Positions 19,576-32,100 of a stretch of DNA of 46,937 bases are shown here, one piece after another. The DNA comes from Lenisia limosa (taxonomy: Eukaryota; Breviatea): positions 1 through 46,937 of the forward strand of contig LPNZ01011412.1 of NCBI GenBank assembly GCA_001655205.1, read 5' to 3'. Position 1 is the first letter of the stretch. Each line of letters starts with the position of its first letter. A program made the translations under genes and the position numbers. The notes beneath the pieces were generated by a model. The model saw nothing but the letters and a program-made list of their open reading frames with translations. It was not told the DNA's origin and did not search any database.

Positions 19576-21759
19576 TTAACTAGCAGAGGAGCCCATAGAA
19601 ACGGGGAGAGTGACACCAGTGATGAAGGAGGAAGCTCCTAGATGGTCAATAGTGTGTTTGAAGAAGGAAATCGCATTAGAGGCAAGGACATACTGCTTGC
19701 AAGGAAGACAACAGCGTTGGCCATTTCCCATGGCTGTCCGAGGGTGTGGCTAGAACAGTAAAAAATCGCTAGTATTATGGCAAAAAGCCAAGGAATATCA
19801 ACACAAAGCCCATGTTTCAATTGATCTCACAGACCTGGGGTTAGCTGCCGCAAATTCGGCTTCATGGACCTTCCAGTCATCATCCTCACGGAAAATCTGG
19901 GCAAGTTAGAATCGCAAATGTGTCTGAGGTTAAAAATTGCACTTGTCACCTACTTCAGGGGGAGCATCAAGGAACTCTTCGGGGTACTTGGTGGGGTTGA
20001 AGAGCTTAACCTGCGGAGTGAGGAAGGGTTCACATTGAACCGCAAGATAAAAACTGTCATAATAACGCAGACTTGGTTCCTTGTGAAGCGAGTGTCAACC
20101 ATTCCTGGAGCAATAGCGTTGACGCGGAAGTTGACAGGGGCGGCTGAAACCATTAGAAGAGACATGATAGGGTTGAGTTCATGAAATCTAAGGTTCCAAC
20201 TTACTTTCATCAACATACTCAAGAGCAACAGACTATAAAGTTAGGTGTAAAGAAAATGGAAAATATTAGTTGAGCATGGCTTCCATCCTATTCATGAGTG
20301 AAACAAGTCCATACCTTTGTGAGACCAATAATGGCGTGTTTTGAAGCAGCATAAAGACAGCAGCTGGGGCAAGCATCTGTGATAATGAGTAAGCTTGATA
20401 TAACAAAAAAAAAAAAAGTAATCATGACCTCTAATAAAACTGCTTACCAAGACCATTCATTGATGAGGTGTTGATGATTGACCCTCCACTCTTTCCTTCT
20501 TTCACCCAGGCGCGAGCTTGGTATTTCAGCATTTGGTACACTCCATAGATGTTGTTTTTGAGGGGGTCCTGAAAGAGTGATTTTTAAGGTTAATAGATTG
20601 AAATTCAACTAAAGGTCTCACTCAAAACAGAAAAGAGGAAAGAAGTCCTTCAAACCTCAATCCAGGTTTCTCCCTCAGGTGAAGCCGGGTTGGTGTCAAT
20701 TTCTCCAATAGGGTGGGTGTGGATAGGTCCGATAGGGCCGGGAACGCCTAAAAATGTCAATGGTTAATGGACCAAGTGTGCCTTACCAGCGTTGTTGAGA
20801 GCAACGTCGAAAGTACCGAACTTCTCATATACAAACTAAAACGGTGACATCCTTGTCCAATGCTCTGTATCCATTATTTCCACCAACGTCCATGAGTTTT
20901 CTGCAGTCTTCATCCTTGGAGACGTCAGCCTTGAAGAAGTAAACTGAGTTCGTGTCACCCAGCTCCTTGGCTGCGAGTCTCATGCGGGTCTCTACCTCAT
21001 GCCCACTGCTCGGTGAGACACCATAATACCACTGAGAAGAGCAATCTAAACTTAGTTCTCCCAGCCAACCGGTTCGCATCACGTCCACAGAACACCACCT
21101 GAACAATGAGTTTTGAAATGGCACTTATTATTATGTATATATCTGTAAAAAGTCATCTGTCATTTATATTAATATGTCCAACTTTGGATCTTTGTTGGAC
21201 AAAGGCCCAGACAGTCGCTTCTCCAATTCCACTCGAGCCACCAGTTACCACTGCAACCTACGACATTAGTCATGTCAATTGTAACACCGATTTCCTTTTC
21301 CGAAGGCCACTTCCAACCTTTCCCTTGAGGTCACGGTAAATGGGGAACGCATTGTCTGCACCGCCAGTGATGTCGTCCTGAGAACGATTGCGGAGAGGCT
21401 CAATGTCAAATTCCTGGATACAATCAGGTTGTGAGTGGAAATGTAAGGTGACACAAAGGTTGACAAGTTCTTCTGCTGAGGAGATGAAGAATACTTTTAA
21501 ATAAGTGAATAAGTAGTGTTAGGAGTTAATAGTTCTCTTGTAGTGATGGCAAGAAGGCGGTTAGAGAAAGTAACGAGCATCGGTAAGAACGGACCAGCAA
21601 AAGAGATTGGGTAAGGGACAAATGTTCGAGTTTAGCCGAGCAAAATTGGTATGTGATTGTTATAGTAGTAGTAGCACAGGATGCAACGAAATACAAGCAG
21701 CTCACATTGGCAAAAACAAAAGCAAGAATGAGCAACAAGAAGAGTGGCACGGATGTCAT
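19576..21759 (-). CDS. Secretory-pathway short-chain dehydrogenase/reductase
   Basis: About 15 exons from ATG 21759 to TAA 19576-19578. The N-terminus is a clear signal peptide (MTSVPLFLLLILAFVFANVS). After EFDIEPLRNRSQDDITGG the Rossmann domain begins: VAVVTGGSSGIGEA carries the TGxxxGxG cofactor loop, then VVFCGRDANRLA, FFKADVSKDEDCRKL, FGTFDVALNNAG (the NNAG motif), SIINTSSMNG (catalytic Ser), CLYAASKHAIIGLTK (YxxxK) and FRVNAIAPGMVDT. It ends ITGVTLPVSMGSSAS, where most members have 'vdGG'. All catalytic residues are present, so it should be an active NAD(P)(H)-dependent oxidoreductase acting in the ER, another secretory compartment or outside the cell. The substrate cannot be told. A Gly/Arg pattern after beta-2 (CGRD) leans to NADP(H). 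No KDEL-type retention signal is seen. Confidence 0.88.
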
Positions 21760-22001
21760 TGTACGATGAAGTCAAGGTCTACCCAAAGACTCTCTGTTGT
21801 TCTTCTGTTGGTTTTTTTTTGCGGCTCTTTTTTTTTTGTTAAAAAAAGAGTTGGAGGCTGGTCCGCTGAGGACGAGTGATAGACATTATACACACTGGTC
21901 CAATATTTCACAATATATTTCCAAAATTGGAGAGAAGAAGAGGAAGAGAGAGCTGCTGCTATACCATCCCCACCCTCAATCACGTAGTCCATCTGGGAAC
22001 A
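21760..22001. promoter_or_regulatory. Divergent promoter region, SDR / secreted-protein gene
   Basis: 242 bp separate two start codons that both begin signal-peptide proteins, so a shared promoter is plausible. T-rich and A-rich runs are present; no defined site is recognised. Confidence 0.5.
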
Positions 22002-24702
22002 ATGCGCCAACCCTTTCCCGCTGCCTTTCTATTCCTTTTGACGATTATCATTAGCCCATTGTGTTGGGGATTCCAAGCAACGCCGTACGGATATAAAGGT
22101 TTGTGCCACGTGTATGCACCTCATCATCGTCACAGTGGCCTCGTTGGAGGCGGATAGCTTGAACGTCACAACTGAGCTGAATATTGCTGGTAAAGCTGTG
22201 ACTGGTGACGGTATGCGGGTAGTAGTTGGGGTGTTTTGCCAATGAATTGCGCACTGAGCTTAAGGTACACCTTGTTGGTCTCGTTTTCTGCGCTGTGGCT
22301 TGAGCTTAAGTTTCACCCTGTTGGCCTCGTTTTCTGCGCTGTGGCTATGGACTATGTAGCAATTTGGTCTTCACTTCACTACACAAAAATATTTTTTTTT
22401 TTTTTTTTTTGNNNNNNNNNNNNNNNNNNNNNNNNNNNNNNNNNNNNNNNNNNNNNNNNNNNNNNNNNNNNNNNNNTAAAGACTGATACTTTTTTTTGAA
22501 CCAATGTGAAGCCTCATATTTATTAAATTCTCATCTTGCTCAGACCCAGTATTTGGAATAAGTGTGAGCGATGTTCACGCCACTTCTGCCATTGCCAACT
22601 TCCTGTCTCCCGTGGACTTTATCCTGGAGGTAGGAGGCTGGATGAAGTGTCTGGCCAAATCTTAGTATTTTGTTCATTAAGGTAGCAATGTTCTTTTTTA
22701 CTCATAAATAGCGTCTACATTTGAACTCAATTGAATAGGATTATAATTTGTGCAATTGTTCTTGATATACTCTAGGTGTGTCTTTTATAAAATGCAGATA
22801 ACTGTGTGAACGTAGTTGTAGGGCAAATGATTGGGTGAATTAATATTATGCTACAATCAATACTTCAGGCTTCTCCAGAACAAAAGTGAAGCTTGATTCA
22901 ACCTCTTTTTCTTTGTTATTTCTTATTGTTTCTGATGTGATAGGTTATTTCTGTCCGCCCGGTTCTCGGAGACCCTGCTCAATGTACTTGGGCGGCATTC
23001 TAATCTCATTATATCACGATGCAATTGTATCATTATATCACGATAATGTACAAATCAGTATCATTATATCACGATAATGTACAAATCAGTATCATAACTT
23101 TCTTTCGTTAATTATGTTTTCTGTATGGTATTGGACGGCTTATTTTGCAGACATGATTTCAGCTGGGGAGACTAATAAACAACTTCTCGATCTTTATGTC
23201 AACACACAATATGTCGTGCGAGTAAGTTCAGCTGAAGGTCAGGGAATTATTCAATTCTTCAGGCATGTTTTACTTCATCTGGCCAGAAGTGCGATAGCGG
23301 GTACCCCTTCACAACCCCCTTAGTTCAAAAGGTTTCAGGGAAACAAAGGGAAACTTTGTCATTCTTTGTTCTTTGATTATTGTCAACTAAATCATTCCCT
23401 CATCAGTGTTGCAGGTTCGTCAATTTGACCCGCTGAATGGTGTCAGAACAGGAGGGGTCTTCCCCTTAGGTATCGTACCAGATGACCACGTTTTTACTCT
23501 TGAGGTGGGCAACACTGAGGTTTACTCAGTTTACTCCTTAGTTTTCAACGTCTCTTCCCAGCGCTGCCAGCCGCAGCCTGGTGTCAGCCACACACTATCT
23601 TAGCGCATGTGTGGGTACAGACAACTCCATTATCTTGGCAACTTCCGCTATAGTAGGCGTTCAGAAGAGTGATGTTCCAGGTTGCAGCAGGTTTTGAATA
23701 TACTCTGCGTGGTTATGTTATTAACTTAGCAAGTAACAATTCCGTTTTGCAATACTGTAAAAGATGATACCGAAACTGTTTGTTTGAATATTGCTGATAG
23801 TTTGATAACTTATTTTATGACTTGTTTCAGTTCAAAATATTAACTGAAGTGATGTCTATTCGTAGTTGGCTAAAATTTCAATACTCCCCCCCCCCCTCTC
23901 CACTATTTACATTCAAGAAACATTATATGTACTGGAGAAGCGTTTCAAAAGCAGTTGATACGGCCGTTGTTCCTTTAATTGGTTAGTGTGGGGCAAGAGA
24001 TGGGAGTTATTGATTGTAATAACCTGCATAGAAGACGCACCCCTCCATTTTGTGGTGCAGAACAACGGAACAGACGGTGTGGTTGCGTATATTAACGGAA
24101 TCACGGCGGCCACCTGGGACACTGGATACGGTCCTTCTGACGACCTCAACACCAATTTAGTGGGCTGGCTTCTTGGGGCAAGGGGGGTCCATCCTATTTG
24201 ACATTCTAGATTCTCGGCCTGGGTGGCGACTTTGATAGCAGCGTTTGGGGGAAAGGGCTGTTTTATTGAGTCTGGTACCATGATCTCATAATGTAGTGTA
24301 CGGTTGGAACTGACTGGGCAGTGACACAGCAATGCCCAGGTTGTTATATGTTTGGAGTATGGGGGGTCGTATTATTGAATTCTTGGAGTGTTGTTAAAAA
24401 GTATAACCTTTTAGTTGCGCATTTTACCGGGACTTATCCCTATTGAGCGCTTCACACCCCATGTATTAAGACCAGCTGAGCAGTCATTGGTAGGTGTTAC
24501 TTGTTTGTCCTGCAATATACTGCGTTGTTCACCAATTAGGGAGTCACACCAAGTTACGAGACATTCTTCCAAGTAAGTGCCAATACCATATAATATGTCT
24601 TATTTTACGCTGTAGGATACTTCAGAAATGGCATCATTTACGGCGGCGGCCAAGTTCCCCCTGGTTGACGCTCCTGAGTTCGCTCCAAGTGTTTATAACT
24701 AG
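22002..24702 (+). CDS. Secreted protein of unknown family
   Basis: Starts with a signal peptide (PFPAAFLFLLTIIISPLCWG). About 12 exons then join in phase to TAG 24700-24702. Recognisable stretches in order: SLEADSLNVTTELNIAGKAV, DPVFGISVSDVHATSAIANF, VISVRPVLGDPAQ, SAGETNKQLLDLYVNTQYVV, VRQFDPLNGVRTGGVFPLGI, SLVSATHYLSACVGTDNSII, LHFVVQNNGTDGVVAYINGI, CTVGTDWAVTQQCPGCYMFG and FPLVDAPEFAPSVYN. The high content of beta-branched residues and few Cys suggest beta-sandwich structure. Possible N-glycosylation sites occur (NVT, NGT). No transmembrane segment was found at the C-terminus. Tectonic-like ciliary proteins were considered but not supported. One gap and two tandem repeats lie in introns. 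Confidence 0.62.
22256..22346. repeat. 46-bp tandem duplication in an intron
   Basis: A unit beginning GAGCTTAAG and ending TTCTGCGCTGTGGCT occurs twice, starting at 22256 and 22302, with a few substitutions. Confidence 0.85.
22412..22476. other. Assembly gap in an intron
   Basis: Run of N directly after a long T homopolymer. Confidence 0.99.
23029..23094. repeat. 31-bp tandem repeat in an intron
   Basis: ATCATTATATCACGATAATG plus 11 bp is repeated perfectly from 23029 and 23060, with a partial copy (TCATTATATCACGAT) before it near 23006. It lies in the intron between the exons ending GDPAQ and starting MISAGE. Confidence 0.9.
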
Positions 24703-24903
24703 GTGTTTCGTTGTTGCAAGTCGCATGTGTGTATATCAATGAATGTAGTTTTTGAAACATTTGAGAGATAGCTTTAGATTTTTCTCAGCACTTTGATGCA
24801 TGCCATCTGGCTACAGATTAAAGAAGGTTCCGTGCAGGGTGAACTTAGTAAAATAATAGGATATGTACATTGAACACAATAAATAATGAAAAAGAAGAAA
24901 AGC

Positions 24904-27900
24904 TCAATTCTGTGTTAAGATGAAGGAGTTCTTGAGACCAGTGTCCACAAACGTGACAGTTTCACCAGGAAGTTGTGCCAACTCAAAAACCTGCCAAAAA
25001 TGAGGAGGAAATATGAGCATCAGGAGAATCGAATTAGTACCTTCCCCACATACCACGTTTGGGATTCGAGAAGAATGGCAGCCAGCACCATAGAAAGTGG
25101 TGTAGCTGTCAATAGCAAAAACTTTCGAAGGGTCACAGTCTGCATTGTCAAGTCTTAAATTTCCAACAGCAATACTGCTAGGGTTCACTTCAATTCGAAA
25201 AAAACCGATAAAATATCGATAGTTTTCGAGGATTTATCGAGAAATTCAGCCCTAACTATGGCTCGTGATAATAACACAGTAAAGAAGAAACAAGAAGCCT
25301 CACATACCACCCCAGAAGGTGACTTGGTGATGTCGGTTCGAATTGACATTTTGAATACCCTTGCCAGCGGGACAGCCAAAGTTTGAGAGTGGAACTTCAT
25401 TTGGTGTACTCTTTAAAATAAAATTATAAGATGGTTTGAACAAAAATTCCAATGCTATGTACAGCCGCCTTGCTTACTGACGCTTGATTGATTCCAGAGG
25501 AGTTAGCATCTCCACAATGGTATACCTTTCCACTGTCTACAAATTTTAGAATGGTGTTTTGCAATTATCCTAAAACTGAATTGCTAAAAAAAACTAGTGA
25601 TAATGATTAATGCAGAATTGGACTTGAGAAACAAACTCATACCAGTGATGAAGAAACACGCCTCTCCTGTACACGCACCATCGACAACATGGCCATCAAG
25701 ATAGGTACTGCTACTTGTTGGCTGGAGAAGGTCAGTGATCAATCATGAGCATGAGTAATAAAAGCAAAGCAACTAACTTTGGTAAACTTGGTATCAGCAG
25801 ATAGAGGGAGACATCTTTGCTGACTCGGATTCCTTCCTTGGGTGTATACGTTTTTGGAATCTGAAAAGGTGGTGAGATATAGGTTTTGGCATGGCATTTG
25901 GTATCAAGGCAAGATCAGACAAACATGTACCTGTGATGGCAAGGACAGTGTAATCTCCTCCATGAACAAGGCGGAAAGGTTCAGGAATAGTGTTCGTATG
26001 ATACTGTCCCTGAACTGAAACATGAAACCAGGACAGGATTATATTGAAGCATGATCCATTTCATCCAGATTACTATTAGCTGAGAGAGAGCTTCCAAGAA
26101 CCTCAGGAGTACTCCCTCCACCAAATATGCGATTGTTATCTGAGAGCTGTGAGCTTTGTATTTTTTCAGTTTCAAAAAGGCAAGCACCAACTTGTGACCA
26201 CCAATGTGGTATAAGCAGCAATAATGAAGTCTCTAACTGTCTCACCACCGTCAAGGCCAATTATCTAGAGGTGAAAGTGTCCCAGAAATGTGGTAAAGAG
26301 GGTGGGGTTTGTGGGGGGAGGGGAGGTAACAGTAAAACTATCATCATATATTATGTAGTGTTAGAGTATAGTGCATAACAGTGATGTAACTACAGTCTGG
26401 TTCTAAACCCCCAGTAAATTACTATTAGAATTATTGAGAAAAACAATCATTTTAACTTAGTACAACTTTTTTGGAACCGAAGTGAAGTTTAAATTCCAAC
26501 AGTGCATACCTCTGAAGGGTTTACAATGTTATTCACATTTGTTCCTTGTAAGCAAGTGAACTGGGTGTTCTTACCCCACATGAACAAACGACCAGATGCT
26601 GGACAGTAAACGGAATTCATTTGCAATGAAAAGGAACCACACCCACAAGTTAGTAAACCAATGGAATAAAAACCATTGTTGATTTTTACAAAGGTCTCTC
26701 CAGCACCCAGAACAGGGGGTACGGTAACAGAGAGAGGCTCAATTTGCTTGGTCTGGTCTGCGAGCTGAAAATGTGAATGTCACAGTGTTGCTTCCTAAAA
26801 TGGTATTTTTTTTTCTAAAGAATATCCCTCCTCCTCCTCCCACATCTCTTCCCAAATCCTTGTACTTTGATGTTCCAGCACAGATAACATCATTATCAGC
26901 TTGATAGTCAAAACAAAGAAAAGATAGTTAACCAACAGGTGACGCCACAGAAGCCAAGGTAGAAAGCTGTTATCAGCTGAAACTTAATCCCAATGCGACC
27001 TGTCACCTGAAACAGTGATAAAAAAAAGAACCAACATCGAAGGTGGTATCAAAGACGTTATCGGTGTTTCCAGACATGAGACTGTAAGAATCTCCCGTGC
27101 CACAAGAGTGCAGACTGTCGCCTAAAGATAAACAACAACATCCAAAGAGGGCATACCAGAACTCGTACAGACCAAGTCAATCGCCCATGTTTTATCAGCT
27201 TGGCAGGTGGCAATGGGGGTTCCTCCTTCCACTGCTGACAATGCACAACCAATTTCACAAGTTTCTCCATATTCTGTAGTGCCTACACGCTTGATCAGTG
27301 AAATCATGAACACAACTAACCAGGACTACACGTGGTATTGTATTGTGCAGGGAAGGTGTTGTAACAAGTTACTACATCAATGAGTGTTGAAATAAGCAAA
27401 ACAGGAAAGGGAATCCTCAGACCAGGAACACATCTGACATCTTCTTCCCATCCAGTGTTATACGAACAAGTCAGTTTCTTTGTTGTCCACAAAAGCTCAG
27501 AGCCGGCCGGACAAGTGCCCTGAGATCAATTTAGAGATGGGCTTCAAAAGGAAGATGAGGTATCCACCATACCGTGACAGTAATATCGGCTTCTGTGCTG
27601 TTGGCTTTATAGATAATGTTCGAAAAGGTCATAGAAAGATCATTGGATGCGACAGAGGGTCCTCGACTGGTGCAGATAACAACTAGATAGTCAGTTCAAC
27701 TTTCTGAAAAACTAGTAATAAATTTTGTATCAAGTTTGCCAAAACCTGAGAATGAAGATTACCCTCCCACTTCCTTGGACTGCGTTAAGTTGTTCCTATA
27801 TCATCAGTGCTTAACAAGATTTACCACGCACAACATTACTACTCAATAACAGACGGACATACCAGAGAAACTGCATGGGTGAAGTCTGTTGCTGGTCTTA

Positions 27901-28156
27901 GATTGAACTGAACACCACCAGATTCATCAATAGTACTATGAGTGGTCATCGCAAAGGTGAACAGTTTTTCAAAAAGTCAAGCAATCAGTAAATTACATGA
28001 TTGAAAAAACGACCCAATGCAAACACAATCGATTACTCAGAAATTATTAAGTAAGAATAACTCGAATAAATCCCAACCAACAAACCTTACAGCTTGACAA
28101 AATAAGACGGATAAGCCAAGGAAGGCAGCAACCCGCCACAACACATGAAGTCCCAT
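24904..28156 (-). CDS. Secreted protein with two Sushi domains and RCC1 repeats
   Basis: ATG 28156 begins a signal peptide (GLHVLWRVAAFLGLSVLFCQ). Two Sushi/CCP modules follow: one with TGTCPAGSELLW and TCSYNTGWEEDVRCVP (about 27450-27690), the other with TCYNTFPAQYNTTCSPG, YGETCEIGCALSAVEGGTPI and ADKTWAIDLVC (about 27130-27370). The rest is a chain of RCC1-like repeats, each a 'hxxxhxxxGxhxxWGxN' unit: SLQMNSVYCPASGRLFMWGK, IIGLDGGETVRDFIIAAYTT, RLVHGGDYTVLAITDSKNVY, DGACTGEACFFITDSGKVYH and a final VTFVDTGLKNSFILTQN (stop TGA 24904-24906). RCC1 repeats normally form a seven-bladed propeller. Sushi modules mediate extracellular binding. A secreted or surface adhesion or recognition role is inferred. 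Number and boundaries of blades are approximate; a MITE fragment sits in one intron. Confidence 0.78.
25188..25254. mobile_element. Degenerate MITE copy in an intron
   Basis: Contains ACCGATAAAATATCGATAG and GATTTATCGAGAAATTCAG, matching the core of the element at 6511, with shortened termini (CTAGGGTTCACTTC at left, CAGCCCTAACTATG at right). Confidence 0.65.
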
Positions 28157-28425
28157 AGGGATGTCAAGATTTAATCAATATTTTCAGATATTTCTCTTGC
28201 TTTCTGACTTTTTGCCGTTTTTTTTTTAGTTTTCGCTGGTAGAGTGGAGTAGTGGACAAAAGTAGTGGGAGGTGAGTTGGGTGAGGTTGGTAGGGGTTTG
28301 GGTTGGGGGGCAAGCGAGGGCTAGGGAAGGGGACACCTAATAGTATTCTGGGGAGTCAAATTGGTGGGTCTTAGAATATAATCCTCTTTTGTTTTTTTTC
28401 GTGCTCTTCTCTTTTTGATCCCAAA
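28157..28425. promoter_or_regulatory. Divergent promoter region, Sushi/RCC1 gene / LSm5
   Basis: 269 bp between start codons. The part near LSm5 is G-rich then T-rich (GTTTTTTTTCGTGCTCTTCT just before the ATG). No defined element is recognised. Confidence 0.5.
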
Positions 28426-29063
28426 ATGAGTGACGCTCCTATTGACCAAACTGAACAGCTCGCTGATGAAGCACAGTTCCTCCCTCTTGGTACCTTCAAT
28501 ATTTTTTTCACTATTCCTAACTTTCTTTTAGAGCTTATTGATCTTTGCATTGGCTCTAAGATCCATGTTGTCATGAAGACAGAAAAAGAATTTGTTGGAA
28601 CCCTCAGAGGCTTTGATGACTTCGTTAGTATGCACTTGTTGAACTCTTCTCTCCTATTCTACGGCTGAAAATAATATAAAATTGTTCATTTGTAACAAAA
28701 GTGGCGGAAATACGACTGCACCTTCCCGCTAACTTCGTAGACATGGTGCTTGAAGACGTGAAAGAGATCGAGACTAGCGCGGACGGCCGTCGTGTTACCG
28801 ACCTCCAGTCCATCCTCCTCAATGGCAATCATGTTGCTTTCGTAAGGGGTGGTATAGAGGGAGTAGTTGGTTCTATAATTGCGGTACGAGTGTTTCAAGG
28901 AGGATTGGTTTACTGTTAAGCAAACAGAGTTTTTTAAAACATATATTATACCTAGTTAACCTCGGCATTCCTCTTACTTGTAAATTATTTTCTTTTTTTA
29001 CGAGTTTGGGATCGGTTTCCTTTACCACTCCAGATGATCCCCGGTGGTGAGGGCCCCCTCTGA
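28426..29063 (+). CDS. LSM5: LSm5, U6 snRNA-associated Sm-like protein
   Basis: Four exons join exactly: 28426-28489, 28532-28627, 28741-28841 and 29034-29063, giving 96 residues (human LSm5 is about 91). The Sm1 motif reads [20 protein letters not shown] with [17 protein letters not shown]; the Sm2 motif reads LLNGNHVAF(M)IPGGEG, in place of the IRG of many Sm proteins and typical of LSm5. LSm5 is a ring subunit of the LSm1-7 complex (mRNA decapping and decay, cytoplasm) and LSm2-8 complex (U6 snRNA stability, nucleus). The first intron is 42 nt. Its 3' end faces the convergent gene ending at 29166, 102 bp away. Confidence 0.96.
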
Positions 29064-29165
29064 GGTGAAAATGTGTATTATTGTATTTCATCATGTATTT
29101 CTAGCTGATTTTAATCCAATTGTGGTATAGTATATTATACAACCTAGCCAAATAAGACCAGAGAA

Positions 29166-32100
29166 CTAATCGAAGATGTCAGAGAGACTGTTGTTCGAGG
29201 AGGCATCACTGAGAGTCACCGGGAGATACTGGAATATCAGATTAGTGACCTGGGGGTATTATTCTTTGAATATGTAGAAGAGGGAGCNNNNNNNNNNNNN
29301 NNNNNNNNNNNNNNNNNNNNNNNNNNNNNNNNNNNNNNNNNNNNNNNNNNNNNNNTCATATCATATAGTACATGTAGTATATGAATATCGGACCTTGTTT
29401 GCGTCAGTGGGAGTCGTGTCAGTCCTTCTTGTTCTCGGGAGGCTGCCCTGACCTGGGGAGGGGGTGACAGAAGGAGAAAAAGTGGCGGTAATACAGAGGT
29501 GCTTACTTGAGTATTTGGGAATGTTTGATGTTTCATCTAGAAAGTCATTGGATCCTAACAACACCAGCTTACCATCAGAAGAGAACGACAGCTCACTGAT
29601 TCCCTTTCGTGTTTCTATTAACCGATATCCACCTGGGGGGTTACAAGACATACACGTCTAAACCCACCACTTGATCTTTTGGTTGTTGGAGCAGCGTCAG
29701 AGGAAGACTCAGAAGAAACTGAAACGTCAGGGCAAAGACTAGGGCTGGGCTTACTGCTCAATGGGCCCGATCTTGACGGCTTCGCTATGCCGGCTCGGAC
29801 GGTGTCCTCATTAAATGAGTCGAAACCCGAGTTGACACTCTCAATACTGTTATCTACAAAAGATGAGTGCAGACAACCACACGCCGGATCTCTATGATCC
29901 TTGTTTCAGAGAGACTTTACTGCAAAAAAAGCCAAACTCGAAAGTGTCTGAGAAAGCGGCGAGAAAAGAGGCTGTTTGATGGATTCGGTTGACTCTTTTT
30001 GGTGACCCTGAGGTGTCAGAGAAATTAGCGAAATTGGGATATGCTCACAGTCCGTCTTCCAAATTGAGTGACAGGGAGCTTGCTGGCAGACTCGGGAGAC
30101 TCAGAATCAAAGACACTTTTCTGAGAAATTAAAATGTAAGGAGTACAGCAATGGACAGTACCTTTGTTGACAGCGGGACGAGACTTCGGATCTCGGGAGA
30201 AAGGGGCTTATTCTGCTCAATGAGACACTACCAGAAGAGACAAACCTTGGTTCCATTCTGTCTTGTTGAGCCTTTGGACCCTGCGCTCCACCATGAGCTG
30301 TTGCTTCCAGTTGAACGCTGACTTGAGTTGAGTTCTGGGGGGAGGAGGTGAAGAACACAAGCTCAAAGGACTTCTATCAACCCAAAATGGACGCATCATA
30401 CCATCATGATGCTGTGGGTTCTGACTGGTGAAGCTGTCATCTGGTCCAGTAAGCCCGGAAACGTCGGAAGCCCCATCGGAAGTGCCAAAGGAGGATCTCA
30501 CCTGGGGTACTGGGGCCTATAGTGTCAACAACGGATACAGATTCAACACCACCTGAACGGATTCGGAAAATTCAAGACTATTCTCGTCACCTGTTGATTC
30601 GAAATCATCCCCAGAAAACGACTAAAGAACGGTGATTTGCAATGGAGGCAACAAACCTCATCTTCGAAACTCTCAACTTCTTCAAACTCTTCTTCAGGCG
30701 GAGGCACGGCTGCATCAGAAACTATTGACGAAGCTGTGACGGTCAATCACAACATTTATTTGTGGGGGCAGGTAATTTTCCTTCTTAGGTTGCCCAACTG
30801 ACCGCCTCTCTTGTCAAAGCTCTCCTCAAGCTCATGCGCATCAATGTCAAGGCTGCTGTTGGAGGAGGCAGATTGTGGGGATCCAGCAAAGAAATCGTCA
30901 AACTGCATGACCGTCGGGCCACTCTACACCATCACAAGTAGAATGAGAATAGTTTGAGCTTATTACTCTGAGTTCAACTATTGGACACCACATCACCGCC
31001 TACCAGACCACTTGACATCGAGTCGGAAGACACATCGCCTGGCCTCGAGGAGGTCACTGACGTCATGCTCGCGTTTGAAGCCGATAACGCGTCCGCACTG
31101 ATCCTGCTGGCTGAAAGGTCCATGAGGGGTGACAACGGCGTGACCGGCGTGATTGGCCGGACCTCCTGTGTGCCAAACGAAATGCCGTGACGGGATGGTG
31201 TTGCTGGTCTGAACGGTTCATCCTAGAGAGTTAGGACGTTCCAACTTCCCTTCCTGATTACCAATTAGCTGAATTGCTCTTCCTCATTACCGGCAGTGGT
31301 TGCTCACCCACAAATATAGTTTATGATGGCCATAAGGAAAAATCAAGGACTGCTTCTTTATTGGGTTTAAGAATGCCGCAGACAAGGAAAGTGCTCTTTT
31401 TGGAAGAAGCAACTACTAAAAGGCTGAGTCGCTCAAGGTTTGATTGTCTGATCTCACAATCCTTTTTTACTTTTTCAGGAACAATCAACACAAAGGTCAT
31501 GCCTTTCGGTGTTTAAGCGCTTCGTGGACTCTCATTAATGGTGTCAACGTCAATGTGGTGGAGGACTGACGGATCTTATCGATCAAACGTTTTGTTTATA
31601 GCCAATATTGACAGACACGTGTTGGTTCTCCGCATTACCTTCCAACTCCCTCACAAAAGTTGGTTTTAACATTTTTGTAGCTTGCTTGAGTCAATTCATT
31701 TCGTGTACAAGTCTCCTAAAGAATATGGCAACCCTTGCCCGATGATTGTCTTTGACCCTTTCCGTGACGATACGTTAAAACGTGCAATTAAACCGAGCGA
31801 TTAAGGACTCCAATGAATTTTGGGGTTCACAGTCTCATTCTACCAGAGATGGTCTGGATTCAGATAAAAATGCTTTCTAACTTTGTTTCTTACTATTCAG
31901 TCTCCTACTGTCTTCCATGTTTTTTTGTGGATGAGTCCCCATGTACCTCAGTCAAAGTCGATGAAATTTGTGGGTGAGCAAATATTTTAAGCCCATTTTA
32001 GCTTTTGTGGGTGAGCAACCGCTCCCCTCCCTACCAATGGAGCATCGGAGAGGTTGATGGAGGCTTCTGAGGCCGGCACAGACTGCTGCCCTGACAGGTC

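Noticed and set aside
22480-22515. Possible further MITE end (TTTTTTTTGAACCAATGTGAAGCC)
   Set aside because: Too short and next to a gap; no core or second terminus present.
26465-26495. Possible MITE end (TTTTTTGGAACCGAAGTGAAG)
   Set aside because: Only one degenerate terminus of about 20 bp without core; not enough to call an element.
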